Of a stretch of DNA of 64,000 bases, positions 9,311 to 17,899 are shown one piece after another. The stretch comes from Ardenticatenales bacterium. GTDB taxonomy: Bacteria > Chloroflexota > Anaerolineae > Promineifilales > Promineifilaceae. The notes under the pieces were generated by a model, which saw only the letters and a program-made list of their open reading frames with translations, was not told the origin of the DNA and made no database searches. A program made the translations under genes and the position numbers. The stretch is taken from positions 13,532-77,531 of the forward strand of contig JACKBM010000024.1 of the NCBI GenBank assembly GCA_020634575.1. The letters run 5' to 3'. Within the stretch, counting starts at the first letter, position 1, and the number at the start of each line of letters is the position of its first letter.

Positions 9311-9350
9311 AAAAAGGGGATGGCCAATGCCTGGCGCATCAGCCATCCCC
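9311..9350 (-). terminator. Rho-independent terminator after the surface-protein gene
   Basis: On the minus strand GGGGATGGC and its complement (9342-9350 and 9316-9324) form a 9-bp stem with a 17-base loop, followed by TTTTT (9311-9315). It lies 19 bases downstream of the stop of the gene ending at 9369. Confidence 0.85.
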
Positions 9351-9368
9351 TGCACGAATACAAGAGAG

Positions 9369-10733
9369 TTAGGCCGGCCGCTGTTGCCGCATCAGGACAT
9401 AAATCAGGACGCCGAGCAGCAGAATGGCGAGCAGAATGGCGCAAAGACCACTGAGCGCCAGCAGGTCAAAGCCACCATCGTCGGCGGCCGTATCAACAGC
9501 GCCACTGCTGGCAGTCGTCGGGACCGGCGTGTTGGCTGCGCCGTCATTATTGGCCACGGCGGTGGGTTGTACGGCCGCAGAGGTCGCGGCGGCGATATCG
9601 TCTGCGGTCTGCAAACGGCTACCAAATTCCACACCAACAGTACTGCCGTCTTCGACCGGGAGGACCGTTGAATTGGCGGTTGTCATGATCAGACCGGCCG
9701 GTACCGATTGGGCGACCTGATAGCTGCCCGCGGGCAAACTGTCAAAACAGACCGCGCTGTCCGTACCCCGGGAAACACCGGTGCCGACGACGCTGCCACC
9801 CTGGGCAACCGTAAAGGTCACATTGGCCATAAACCCTTCTGTCGGGTCATGGACACCGTTGCTGTTGGTATCAGCAAAGGCGTTGAGACAAAGGGTACCG
9901 CCAGGCGGTGTTGTCGCCGTCGCCGTGGCGGTGGGGGGCACGGGAGTATTGGTTACCTCGGGCGTGTTGGTGGCGGTGGGCGGAACAGGCGTGTTGGTCA
10001 CTGGCGGCGGTGGCGGCGAGGTCGGCTGCGGCACCGGCGTGTTGGTCGGCGGCGGGCCGACTACGACAAGTTCCGCCTGGTCGAACCAGACATCCAGGTG
10101 GGCGCGGCAATTGTTGGCGCCGCTGACGTCGGCGGACAGGGCGATGGTCAGTTTGCTGCCGGTTGCTGTGACTTCAACCGAGACAGATTGCCAGCTGTCG
10201 TGTGGCGAGATGGCGCCGCCCCAAACCATCGTGCCGCTATTCCAGAGGCCGGCACCGGCCGGGTCAATACCTACGCGCACCCCTAACGGCACGCTCGTGT
10301 CCGATGGCGCCGGGAATTGGTCTTGTGAGGCGCGGCCCCGGGCCCAGACCGTCAGACGGTATCTTGAGCCGGCGGTGACGTTGACATCCTGAACATAACC
10401 GGCGTGCCAGGTGTCAAACTGATTGCCGACATGGGCGGAGCTGAAGCCTTCAATAAGCAGGCCGCCGCCGCTGTTGTTTTCCTCATACCAACCGGGGCGC
10501 ACAGCATAGCTGGCGCTGCACCCGTCCGGTTTGGGGTTGGCATTGCGTTCCTCATGCCAACGGCCCCAACCAGTCGGTACACTAAACTCGCCGCTGGCGA
10601 CGTAGGGTCTTTCCAGACCCGGATTTGTAAGCAGGTTTGTCTGTTGCGCTGGTGTGGCGTGCACCGACTCGAGACGATTGCCCCAGATGACCAGCAACGC
10701 CAGGAGGGCCAGTTGCCATATCTTTCTCATCAC
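9369..10733 (-). CDS. Surface-anchored protein with jelly-roll and SdrD B-like domains
   Basis: A 454-residue secreted protein. In order it shows a signal peptide (about residues 1-27, ending VHATPA) and a carbohydrate-binding-like jelly-roll domain (about 33-225, starting TNLLTNPGLERP and closing DVWFDQAELVVVG). Next come a Thr/Pro linker with TNTPVPPTATNTP repeats (about 226-280), an SdrD B-like beta domain (LCLNAFADTNSNGVHDPTEG) and a C-terminal membrane segment with a short basic tail. This is the layout of a cell-wall or membrane-anchored adhesin or lectin. It is a paralogue of the next gene upstream, which has the same order plus a LysM domain. The ligand is unknown. Confidence 0.88.
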   Translation of the reverse strand: MMRKIWQLALLALLVIWGNRLESVHATPAQQTNLLTNPGLERPYVASGEFSVPTGWGRWHEERNANPKPDGCSASYAVRPGWYEENNSGGGLLIEGFSSAHVGNQFDTWHAGYVQDVNVTAGSRYRLTVWARGRASQDQFPAPSDTSVPLGVRVGIDPAGAGLWNSGTMVWGGAISPHDSWQSVSVEVTATGSKLTIALSADVSGANNCRAHLDVWFDQAELVVVGPPPTNTPVPQPTSPPPPPVTNTPVPPTATNTPEVTNTPVPPTATATATTPPGGTLCLNAFADTNSNGVHDPTEGFMANVTFTVAQGGSVVGTGVSRGTDSAVCFDSLPAGSYQVAQSVPAGLIMTTANSTVLPVEDGSTVGVEFGSRLQTADDIAAATSAAVQPTAVANNDGAANTPVPTTASSGAVDTAADDGGFDLLALSGLCAILLAILLLGVLIYVLMRQQRPA

Positions 10734-10794
10734 GAATTCTTCCTTCCCTTATTATTCCTGAGCTGCTTAAGGATAAAGCAACTTCTAATTTGCA

Positions 10795-10832
10795 CAAGGC
10801 AGTCTGTCCGGAATAACGAACAGACTGCCTTG
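10795..10832 (-). terminator. Perfect 13-bp hairpin between the two surface-protein genes
   Basis: CAAGGCAGTCTGT (10795-10807) and its exact complement (10820-10832) form a strong hairpin with a 12-base loop. It lies downstream of the gene ending at 10891 and upstream of the one starting at 10733. There is no T-run directly after it on the minus strand, so it may be a weak terminator or an mRNA 3'-end stabiliser. Confidence 0.5.
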
Positions 10833-10890
10833 GAGATTCGCCAGCGCAAAAAGTGAGCGATGGTACCGGCCGGTTTGAACCGCCGGAATC

Positions 10891-12531
10891 CTAGCTGGGC
10901 CGCCGCGCGCTGAGAACAGCCACCACTATGGCCGCCAGCAGCAGCACGGCAATCACGACGATGACGATCACGAGTCCGGTAGCCATGCCACCGCCGTCTT
11001 CGGCATCTTCTGCTTCAGAAACCGCCCCGGCGGTCGTTGCCGCACTTTCATCGGCGGCAGCTTCGGCAGGCAGTTCGGCAACTTCGGCGGCCTCTGTTTC
11101 ATAGCTGCCGAAGACCAGGTCCTGTGATTGGCCGTTGGCCACAGAAACAGCCCAATCGCCGGGTGTGGTCAGAATTTCATTTTCCAGTTTGGAACGGCTG
11201 ACCCGATAGGTCCCTGATTCCAAACCCTCAATGCAGAACGGTTCGGTCTCATCACCAGTGGTAATGTAATTGCTCACCACCGTCTCACCATTGGTGACTG
11301 TGAAGGCGACACCGCCTTGCAGGCTTTCGCCGGCATCATGAAGACCATTTTCGTTGGCATCATCAAAAGCCTTGATGCAGATGCTGCCCCCCGCCGGTAC
11401 TTCAGTTGGTGCGGGTTCAGTTGGTTCTGGCGCCTGGGTTGGTTCGGGCGTTGTCTCGGGCTCGCCGCCTTCCTCGCCCTCACCTTCCGGCGTGGCGTCG
11501 GTTGTTTCCGGCGCAGTTGCTTCCGGCTCACCGGGTTCACCGCTGCCAATGATGATCTCATCACCGGCATTAATGAAGGAATCGCGGGTCAGCCCTTCGT
11601 TGAGAGCCAGCAGCTCATCCAGAGTCAGGCCGGCGCGGGCCGCGATGGACCAGAGCGTATCACCAGCACCGACGATATGGATGATGTCGCCGTTGGCATT
11701 GGGCGTCGGTGTCGGGCCGGATGGTGCGGCGACTGGGGCCGGTGCGGTGTTGCCGCCGGTGGTGCCCCCGCCGCTGTTACCACTGCTGGCCGGCGGTGCG
11801 GAGCCGATGACTTCCAGGGTAGCATCATCCCAGTAAACGTCATTGTGCTTGCGGGCCTCATCCGGAGATGAGAAGGTCCAGACGCTAACCGAAGAGCCCT
11901 GAGCCCGTGCTTCCACGGTGAAGAGCGCGTAGGCGTCATAGACGCTGGTTGAACCGGACCAGACGATGTTGGGGCTATACGGATCGGTGCCGCCCGTGGG
12001 GTCGATGCCGATCTTCATGTTCATTGGCGTGGGGAAGATGGAAGCGCCGCTATCTTCGGCATCAGACCAGGCCTGGCCCCAGATGCTGAAGCGCAGATTG
12101 GCGTTGGCCGGTACCGGCACAACCTGAACGTGGCCGGCGGTATGCGTGCTATGGAAGGTGAAATATTGGGAAGCGCGCGCGCCGCCATGAACCCGATTGA
12201 CGAAAGGTGCTTCAGCCGGTTTGTATTCCGGCATCCGGTTTTTCCAGGGGGGATCAGACGGGGTCTGGCTAATCCACCAGGGCCACCAGTTGGCTGGCAT
12301 CTGGGCGGTGCCGCAGATGGCGTCGCCGCCGTAGCCGGGCGTACAGTCAGCGACCTGCCAACCATACAGCGCGTGGCCGGGGTTGGGAATGTAAGCGGTA
12401 TATTCACCTTCAAAACCAGGATTAAAAAGCAGGTTGGTCCCCTGCGCCTGGGTCGTTTCACTGCGACTTAAGAAAAACGCCGCGCCTAATAATAAGAAGG
12501 CGCCGATCGCCATTCGTCTCAAGCTCTTCAT
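10891..12531 (-). CDS. LysM-containing surface-anchored protein
   Basis: A 546-residue secreted protein. It begins with a signal peptide (about 1-29, ending ATT-type SETTQAQG) and a jelly-roll domain (about 33-240, NLLFNPGFEGEY to DVYWDDATLEVIG). A LysM domain follows at about 281-328 (HIVGAGDTLWSIAARAG, LDELLALNEG, INAGDEIIIG), then an acidic Glu/Pro/Thr linker and an SdrD B-like domain (about 377-474, CIKAFDDANENGLHDAGE). It ends with an acidic stretch and a transmembrane helix (about 516-540) before ARRPS. LysM suggests peptidoglycan binding in addition to membrane anchoring. It is a tandem paralogue of the gene at 9369-10733, which lacks LysM. The role is probably envelope structure or adhesion. 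Confidence 0.9.
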   Translation of the reverse strand: MKSLRRMAIGAFLLLGAAFFLSRSETTQAQGTNLLFNPGFEGEYTAYIPNPGHALYGWQVADCTPGYGGDAICGTAQMPANWWPWWISQTPSDPPWKNRMPEYKPAEAPFVNRVHGGARASQYFTFHSTHTAGHVQVVPVPANANLRFSIWGQAWSDAEDSGASIFPTPMNMKIGIDPTGGTDPYSPNIVWSGSTSVYDAYALFTVEARAQGSSVSVWTFSSPDEARKHNDVYWDDATLEVIGSAPPASSGNSGGGTTGGNTAPAPVAAPSGPTPTPNANGDIIHIVGAGDTLWSIAARAGLTLDELLALNEGLTRDSFINAGDEIIIGSGEPGEPEATAPETTDATPEGEGEEGGEPETTPEPTQAPEPTEPAPTEVPAGGSICIKAFDDANENGLHDAGESLQGGVAFTVTNGETVVSNYITTGDETEPFCIEGLESGTYRVSRSKLENEILTTPGDWAVSVANGQSQDLVFGSYETEAAEVAELPAEAAADESAATTAGAVSEAEDAEDGGGMATGLVIVIVVIAVLLLAAIVVAVLSARRPS

Positions 12532-12556
12532 AGTTCCTCTCCTTCCTCCTGACGTA

Positions 12557-14554
12557 TCACCGTGATTGAAGCAGCCAGGTGTCCCCTGCTGGTTCGCCAG
12601 CCACTGTTGTGACGGCGACTCTCTCTAAAGACGCAGGATCGAAAAATCCGATACGGACCTCATCTATTTCCGGCTGAAAAGGTTCTGTCAGCTGGATTCG
12701 ATGCCGGTCTATGACAACCAGACCAGGCTGCCACCATTGCCAGGGTACATACCCTCGGGCCGGGAGCCTATCACTCTGCCCGATTAGCGGTTGACCCGCA
12801 GCGCCTACATGCACAAAAACATTCCATTGGGGCAATGCTTCTATACTGTTCAGGGGCTGGCTGGCTGACCACCAAAGGCTAATCTCGATCTCCTGAGCGG
12901 AAAGCTGCGAGATCTGACTGTTAAGCAATACCAGGCGCCCGGCGAAGATCGCAACGGGGGCGGCTGGCTCCGGCCGGTTGAGCCGGTAGTTGAGATAAAG
13001 CGGATAAGGTTCCGTTTCCAGGTCTCCCCGGGTTTCTGGGCCCAGGACCGTTTCGACTTCAACCTGCTCTGGCCAGGCCGCTCGCACAAAATCGAGTGGC
13101 TGGTAAGGCCAGAGGTAGAGCGCTGCGGGACCGGCCGGTAGCGCCGGCATAGCCTCTGCGCTGATATAGCGCACATTCGGCGCCGTGACCAGGAAGGGAA
13201 TCGACGCCCAACCTTGCCGATACCGCTCCTCAACCAGGACAACATCTTGCCGGCTATCAGCATTAATAGCGGCAGCCATATCCCGTGCCGCCGCTTCAAA
13301 AAGATACGCCGTTTCCGGCGCATGATTGTATCTCTGATAATCCCGGATTGTTGTTAACAACGATACCAGCCCCAAAATCAGGACAAGAACGGCGCCCAAA
13401 GACGCCAAATTCTTCCCTGTAGACTGGTTTTTCCAAACCGGAAGTTTATTCCAACTCCATATTTGCGACAAGCCAACCGCCGCCGGCAGCATGGCGACCG
13501 GGAGGAGGCCGCTGGCACGCAGGAAGTGGGGGGCATCCTCTGCCAAAATGGTGGGCCCGAGCATGACCAGGTGCCAGAGCAAGATAGTAAAAGGGACCGG
13601 CTGACGCCAGCGGCGTAGCAAGTAGAAGATACCGCCCAGCCAGGGGAGCGCCATAAAGAGGTCAAAGAGAGGGCGACCGGCCGGATTGTGCCGCAAAATG
13701 GTATCGCCTCGCCAGATAAAAAGCCCCAGCCCCCGGCCGATGTGGCGCCAGAGCGTGCCCCACAGATCGCCCCCATTGATCGTCTCACTCAGGATCGATA
13801 CCTGGCCCGCCCGGCTGAGTGCTTCCGGCTGGTTGGCCAGGACAATTGCTAAGGGAAGACTCATGAAAAAGGCGCCGGCGCCAAACCAGAGCAGCTCCGG
13901 CCACAGGCGCCGCCAGCCGTTTTGCCAGATGAGGTAGGCGAGCAACACGATGAGCAGCAGCGGTGTAAAGCGAGCCGCGAGGTAGGTGTAGAAGCTGAGT
14001 CCATAAACCAGCCCGGCCGCCAGCCAGAGGCCCCGTGAGCGCCGGCGCCAGGCCTCGGTGGCCAGCCAGAAGGTTAAACCCAGGCAGGGGGCCAGCAGAA
14101 TGGGGCGCAGGCCAATGCGGCTGAGGTGGATGGGCCAGAGCGTAATCGCCCAGAGAAATGCGGCCAACAACCCTGTCCGCGTGTCAAACCAGCTGCGCGC
14201 CAGGCCAAAGACCACCAGCGTGGTCAGGGTGCCGGCCACGGCGGCGGCCAGGCGGACAGCCAGGGCGGTGCGGCCCAGGAGGCTGACGGCGATAGCCGTC
14301 AGATAAATGTAAAGCGGTTCGCGGCCGTTGTTGGCGGGGAAGAAAAGATGATGCTCGCCGTCCAGGACCGCCAGCGCGTCCAGGCCGTTGTACGCTTCAT
14401 CCCGGTACAGGCCGGGCGGCGCCTCGCCGAGCGCCCAGAAACGGGTCAGGCCGGCCAGCACAAGCAGAGCCATCAGCCAGACAGGCCACCGGGGTACGGG
14501 TGAATTGCGGGTCAGGATATGGGGGGAGGTGTTTGCTTCGTCTGGGTTTGTCAA
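12557..14554 (-). CDS. GT-C family glycosyltransferase (ArnT/PMT-like)
   Basis: A multi-membrane-spanning protein of the dolichyl/undecaprenyl-phosphate sugar transferase type. The first external loop has GLYRDEAYNGLDA, with the acidic pair typical of GT39/GT83 enzymes, then NNGREPLYIYL. About ten hydrophobic helices follow, then a soluble C-terminal beta domain (about the last 250 residues). It would transfer sugar from a lipid carrier at the outer face of the membrane. The frame stays open up to 14716, but the added residues do not look like protein. I chose a TTG at 14554 because a TATACT -10-like box lies 8 bases upstream, which implies a leaderless message. An internal ATG at about 14473 is the alternative. 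The start is uncertain. Confidence 0.82.
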   Translation of the reverse strand: MTNPDEANTSPHILTRNSPVPRWPVWLMALLVLAGLTRFWALGEAPPGLYRDEAYNGLDALAVLDGEHHLFFPANNGREPLYIYLTAIAVSLLGRTALAVRLAAAVAGTLTTLVVFGLARSWFDTRTGLLAAFLWAITLWPIHLSRIGLRPILLAPCLGLTFWLATEAWRRRSRGLWLAAGLVYGLSFYTYLAARFTPLLLIVLLAYLIWQNGWRRLWPELLWFGAGAFFMSLPLAIVLANQPEALSRAGQVSILSETINGGDLWGTLWRHIGRGLGLFIWRGDTILRHNPAGRPLFDLFMALPWLGGIFYLLRRWRQPVPFTILLWHLVMLGPTILAEDAPHFLRASGLLPVAMLPAAVGLSQIWSWNKLPVWKNQSTGKNLASLGAVLVLILGLVSLLTTIRDYQRYNHAPETAYLFEAAARDMAAAINADSRQDVVLVEERYRQGWASIPFLVTAPNVRYISAEAMPALPAGPAALYLWPYQPLDFVRAAWPEQVEVETVLGPETRGDLETEPYPLYLNYRLNRPEPAAPVAIFAGRLVLLNSQISQLSAQEIEISLWWSASQPLNSIEALPQWNVFVHVGAAGQPLIGQSDRLPARGYVPWQWWQPGLVVIDRHRIQLTEPFQPEIDEVRIGFFDPASLERVAVTTVAGEPAGDTWLLQSR

Positions 14555-14638
14555 AGCGGGGCAAGTATAGCAAACTAAACGACCCGCCGGCAAACCGGTG
14601 GAAATGTAGACGGCTTGTGGCTGTGCTGCTGGCGGGGA

Positions 14639-14763
14639 TGTGCCCTGAAGGGCACACCGGGTATCCGCAAGGATGCTAACCTGCCACCTATGGTTGTTAA
14701 GGCTAAATGGTGCCAATCAGGGTATCACGTTGACCTGCGCGAGTGCCCTGCAAGGGCACTTTT
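14639..14763. repeat. Two GTGCCCT hairpins in the divergent gap
   Basis: TGTGCCCT-GA-AGGGCACA (14639-14656) and AGTGCCCT-GCA-AGGGCACT followed by TTT (14742-14763) share the same stem. They lie in the 278-base gap between divergent glycosyltransferase genes. The second could act as an attenuator in the leader of the plus-strand gene. No other feature is seen in this gap. Confidence 0.45.
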
Positions 14764-14832
14764 GGGCCAATATCAGCATGGCGTATTAACGGCGCCATGC
14801 CCGGGCAGCGAATCAGGTTCTCAGGATTTTTC

Positions 14833-15954
14833 ATGCGCGTTCTCATGGTCTCAAAAGCGTGCCTGGTTGGGGCGTATCAGACAAAGTTGACGGCGATCGG
14901 GCAGGCGGCGGATGTGGAGCTGACGGTTGTGGTGCCGCCGCGCTGGGAGGATCCGGCCGGTCCCCTGGAGCTGGAGCGCGCTCACCTGGACGGGTACGAG
15001 CTGCGCGTCTCGCCCATCCGCTTTAATGGCCATTTTCACATCCACTACTACCCGGAACTACCCCGGCTGCTGCGCGAGCTACGGCCGGATATCCTGCACA
15101 TGGATGAAGAGCCCTACAATCTGGCCACCTGGCTGGCGCTGCGGGCGGCGCGCCGGCTGGATATTCGCTCGCTGTTTTTCTCCTGGCAAAATCTCAACAA
15201 TCGCTATCCGCCGCCGTTTTCGTGGCTGGAACGGCAAGTTCTGGATTGGGCGGATTATGGTTTGATGGGGAATCGGGCGGCAGTCGAGGTCTGGCAGGCC
15301 AAGGGGTATGACGGTCCCTACGCCGTGATCCCGCAATTCGGCGTTTCGCCCGACATTTTTCAACCCGCGCCTGGGCCGCGTCCGGACGGGCCGCTGCGTA
15401 TTGGCTGCCTGAACCGGCGGCTGGTGGCCGAGAAGGGGGTGGACATCCTGCTCGAAGCGGTGGCCGACCTGCCGTTTCCCTGGGAGCTGCGCATTGCCGG
15501 GGAAGGGGAGGCGCGCGCGGCGCTGGCGGCTCAAGCGGCGGCGCTGGGCATTGCCGACCGGGTCACGTTTAGCGGTACGGTTTCCTCGCTGGCGATGCCG
15601 GCCCAGCTGGCCCAGCTGGATGTGCTGGTGTTGCCCTCGCGGACGCGACCGAACTGGAAAGAGCAGTTTGGCCGCGTGTTGATTGAGGCGATGGCCTGTG
15701 AGCTGCCGGTGGTGGGGTCGGATAGCGGTGAGATCCCCCATGTCATTGGCGACGCGGGCCTGGTTTACCCGGAGGCGGAGCCGGCAGCGTTGCGGGCCCA
15801 TCTGCTGGCCCTGGGGACCGATGCAAATCTGAGAGATCGCTTAGGAAAGGCGGGGCGAATTCGGGTGCTGAATCAGTATACTCAGGAGCAGATCGCGGCC
15901 CAGACCGTGGCGGTGTACAGGGAAATCATATCTCGCGGTAAGCGGCGCAGTTGA
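14833..15954 (+). CDS. GT4 family glycosyltransferase
   Basis: A 373-residue GT-B enzyme. It starts MRVLMVSKACLVGAY with an N-terminal Rossmann domain (LHMDEEPYNLATW loop). The C-terminal nucleotide-sugar domain has IGCLNRRLVAEKGVDILLEA and ELRIAGEGEARAAL, then the donor-site E-x7-E region EQFGRVLIEAMACELPVVG. It uses an NDP-sugar to build an envelope glycan. The open frame extends to an ATG at 14743, but the upstream 30 residues cover the hairpin region. The ATG at 14833 starts a perfect GT-B beta strand, so I chose it. Confidence 0.92.
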   Translation: MRVLMVSKACLVGAYQTKLTAIGQAADVELTVVVPPRWEDPAGPLELERAHLDGYELRVSPIRFNGHFHIHYYPELPRLLRELRPDILHMDEEPYNLATWLALRAARRLDIRSLFFSWQNLNNRYPPPFSWLERQVLDWADYGLMGNRAAVEVWQAKGYDGPYAVIPQFGVSPDIFQPAPGPRPDGPLRIGCLNRRLVAEKGVDILLEAVADLPFPWELRIAGEGEARAALAAQAAALGIADRVTFSGTVSSLAMPAQLAQLDVLVLPSRTRPNWKEQFGRVLIEAMACELPVVGSDSGEIPHVIGDAGLVYPEAEPAALRAHLLALGTDANLRDRLGKAGRIRVLNQYTQEQIAAQTVAVYREIISRGKRRS

Positions 15955-16040
15955 GGTATACTGGGCGGGCTGGCTGGTGGGTAAGAACCGGCCGGTTTTT
16001 CGCGATGATTAATACCAGCAACTGCTGTTCTTAAGGCACC

Positions 16041-17087
16041 ATGCGTGATGTTTCGCCCTCGCCTGACGAGGCTTTGGATTCGCCATCTTCCACTCCCGTT
16101 CCCGGCCAGCGCCGGCGAAAAATTTACCGCATCCTGGGTGTCTTTTTTCTGACCCTTGCTTTTCTCCTGGCGTTTTACGGCACTATCGCCGGTGTGGCCT
16201 GGCGGGACGGGGAAGCGCAACGCAGTGATGCGCTGCAGACGGAACTGGCCGACCAGCTACAAACCCAACTGAGCCTGGCCGAAAGCGACATTGGCAACGG
16301 GAACTTCCAACTGGCATTGCGCCGGCTGGAATGGGTGTTGCAGCGCCAGCCCAGTAACGAGCTGGCCCTGAACTTGCAGGCGGAAGCCGAGGAGTCGCTG
16401 CGGCAAAGGCTGGAGCCTTCGCCCGCGCCCACCGCCATCCCACCCACAACGCTGCCCACGATCACCCCCGTCGCCACCTTTGACCCGACGCCTGATTACA
16501 ATGCGCTGGCTGAGCTCATGGCCGATGAGGCGTGGGCAGAGGCGCTGGCGGCCATCGTCGCCTTCCAGACGGCCAATCCCTCTTTTGAACGGCGCCAGAC
16601 TGACATCTGGCTGTATGAAGCGCATATCGCCTATGGGCTGGAACTTTTGCAGACAGAAGCCATCGAGCTGGGGTTGTTTCATCTGGATCAGGCGGAAGAG
16701 CTGGGTGACTTGCCCCTTGAAGTTCAGGATCAACGAGGTTGGGCGGAGCTGTATCTGACCGGTTTGGCTTTTTACGGGGTCGATTGGTCGGCTGCTCTTT
16801 ACTATTTCCGGCAGCTCTGCCTGGCGGCGCCGTTTTACCAGAACTCGTGCGACCGTTTTCAGACGGCCCTCATTACCTACGCTGATCAATATGTGGCCGC
16901 GCAGGACTTTTGCCCGGCGGTGCCGCTTTATCGCGAAGCGCTGGATTATGGCTCGACGACGTTGTTGCGTGAGAAGCTAAATACCGCTGTCACCGGCTGC
17001 GCCGAGGCCACCCCCACGCCCGAACCGGCGCCGATTACCGACACGGTGCCCATCAGCGGCACCGTACCCACGCAAGGTGACGATTAG
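16041..17087 (+). CDS. Membrane-anchored TPR-like protein
   Basis: A 348-residue protein I cannot assign to a named family. A basic cytoplasmic N-terminus (GQRRRKIYR) leads into one transmembrane helix (about residues 28-52, ILGVFFLTLAFLLAFYGTIA). TPR-like helix pairs follow (IGNGNFQLALRRLEWVLQRQPSN), then a Pro/Thr linker (about 125-150). A second helical repeat region has ALAAIVAFQTANPSF, LGLFHLDQAEELGDLPLEVQ and CPAVPLYREALDYGS, before a Thr/Pro tail. It likely sits outside the membrane as a protein-protein interaction scaffold. It converges with the ABC permease gene, with 4 bases between the stops. Confidence 0.75.
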   Translation: MRDVSPSPDEALDSPSSTPVPGQRRRKIYRILGVFFLTLAFLLAFYGTIAGVAWRDGEAQRSDALQTELADQLQTQLSLAESDIGNGNFQLALRRLEWVLQRQPSNELALNLQAEAEESLRQRLEPSPAPTAIPPTTLPTITPVATFDPTPDYNALAELMADEAWAEALAAIVAFQTANPSFERRQTDIWLYEAHIAYGLELLQTEAIELGLFHLDQAEELGDLPLEVQDQRGWAELYLTGLAFYGVDWSAALYYFRQLCLAAPFYQNSCDRFQTALITYADQYVAAQDFCPAVPLYREALDYGSTTLLREKLNTAVTGCAEATPTPEPAPITDTVPISGTVPTQGDD

Positions 17088-17091
17088 CGGA

Positions 17092-17898
17092 CTAGAAATG
17101 GGTCAGGCTGCCATCTTCGCGAGCCCGTTCGACGGCGAAGCGGAAGATGAGCAGGGAGATGGGGAAGAGGACCACGCAGAAAATGCCCAGAGCCAGCAGA
17201 TCGGGACCTAATTCGGCCCAGCCGGCCCCATTAAGCATGGCGGCGCGCATCGCGTTGAGCGCATAGGTGATGGGCAGCAGTTTGGCGACTGGCTGCAGCC
17301 AGGTCGGCAGAATCTCCAGCGGATAATAGACGCCCCCGAGAAGAAATGACAGGTTGCTGAACAGGCCGGTAATCGGGTCGCCGCGCTTGACCACCATAAT
17401 CAGGCTGGCAGCGATGATGCCGATGCTGGCAAAGGCGATGATGGCCAGCAACAACGAGACGAGCACACCGGCGAGATTCACATTGGTCAGCCGCAAGCCC
17501 AGGACCAGGACGCCCAAAGCCAGGTAAATAAAGACGCGTAGCGTGGTAAAGGCATAACTCCAGGCGGCGGAGCCGATGATGATTTGGGAGAGCGGCGCCG
17601 GCGTCATGATCATCGCTTCCAGGGTGCCGCTGGTCTGGGCGCGGCGTAGGGCGGCGGCAAAGCCGCTCATGCCCGTGCTGAAATAGCCGCCAAACGCCAG
17701 CCCGATAATGACAAAGGCAAAGTAATCGCCGTTGTAGGCGGCCAGCAGCGGCGCCACACTGTCGCCCAAGAGTTGGGAGACGAAGAAAAAGGTAAAGGCG
17801 CGGAAAAAGATGCTGCCCAGGTCCAGCAGGAAAGAGAGCCGGTAGCTGGTGATTTCGTGAAAGTCGCGGACCAGGAAGGCCCAGAGGAGCTTGAGCAT
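17092..17898 (-). CDS. ABC-2 type transporter permease
   Basis: A 268-residue membrane protein with six predicted helices in the ABC-2 pattern. An amphipathic start (MLKLLWAFLVRDFHEITSYR) is followed by FAFVIIGLAFGGYFSTGMSGFAAALRRAQTSGTLEAMIMTP, which is the conserved cytoplasmic coupling segment, and PITGLFSNLSFLLGGVYYPLEILP. It forms the channel of an exporter with the adjacent ATPase, possibly for a drug, lipid or polysaccharide. The ATG at 17898 is 1 base from the stop of the ATPase gene, so the two are translationally coupled. Confidence 0.92.
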   Translation of the reverse strand: MLKLLWAFLVRDFHEITSYRLSFLLDLGSIFFRAFTFFFVSQLLGDSVAPLLAAYNGDYFAFVIIGLAFGGYFSTGMSGFAAALRRAQTSGTLEAMIMTPAPLSQIIIGSAAWSYAFTTLRVFIYLALGVLVLGLRLTNVNLAGVLVSLLLAIIAFASIGIIAASLIMVVKRGDPITGLFSNLSFLLGGVYYPLEILPTWLQPVAKLLPITYALNAMRAAMLNGAGWAELGPDLLALGIFCVVLFPISLLIFRFAVERAREDGSLTHF

Positions 17899-17899
17899 G

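Noticed and set aside
14555..14716. Extension of the GT-C gene to 14716
   Set aside because: The added residues have no hydrophobic or conserved pattern and cover a hairpin. The first membrane helix starts later.
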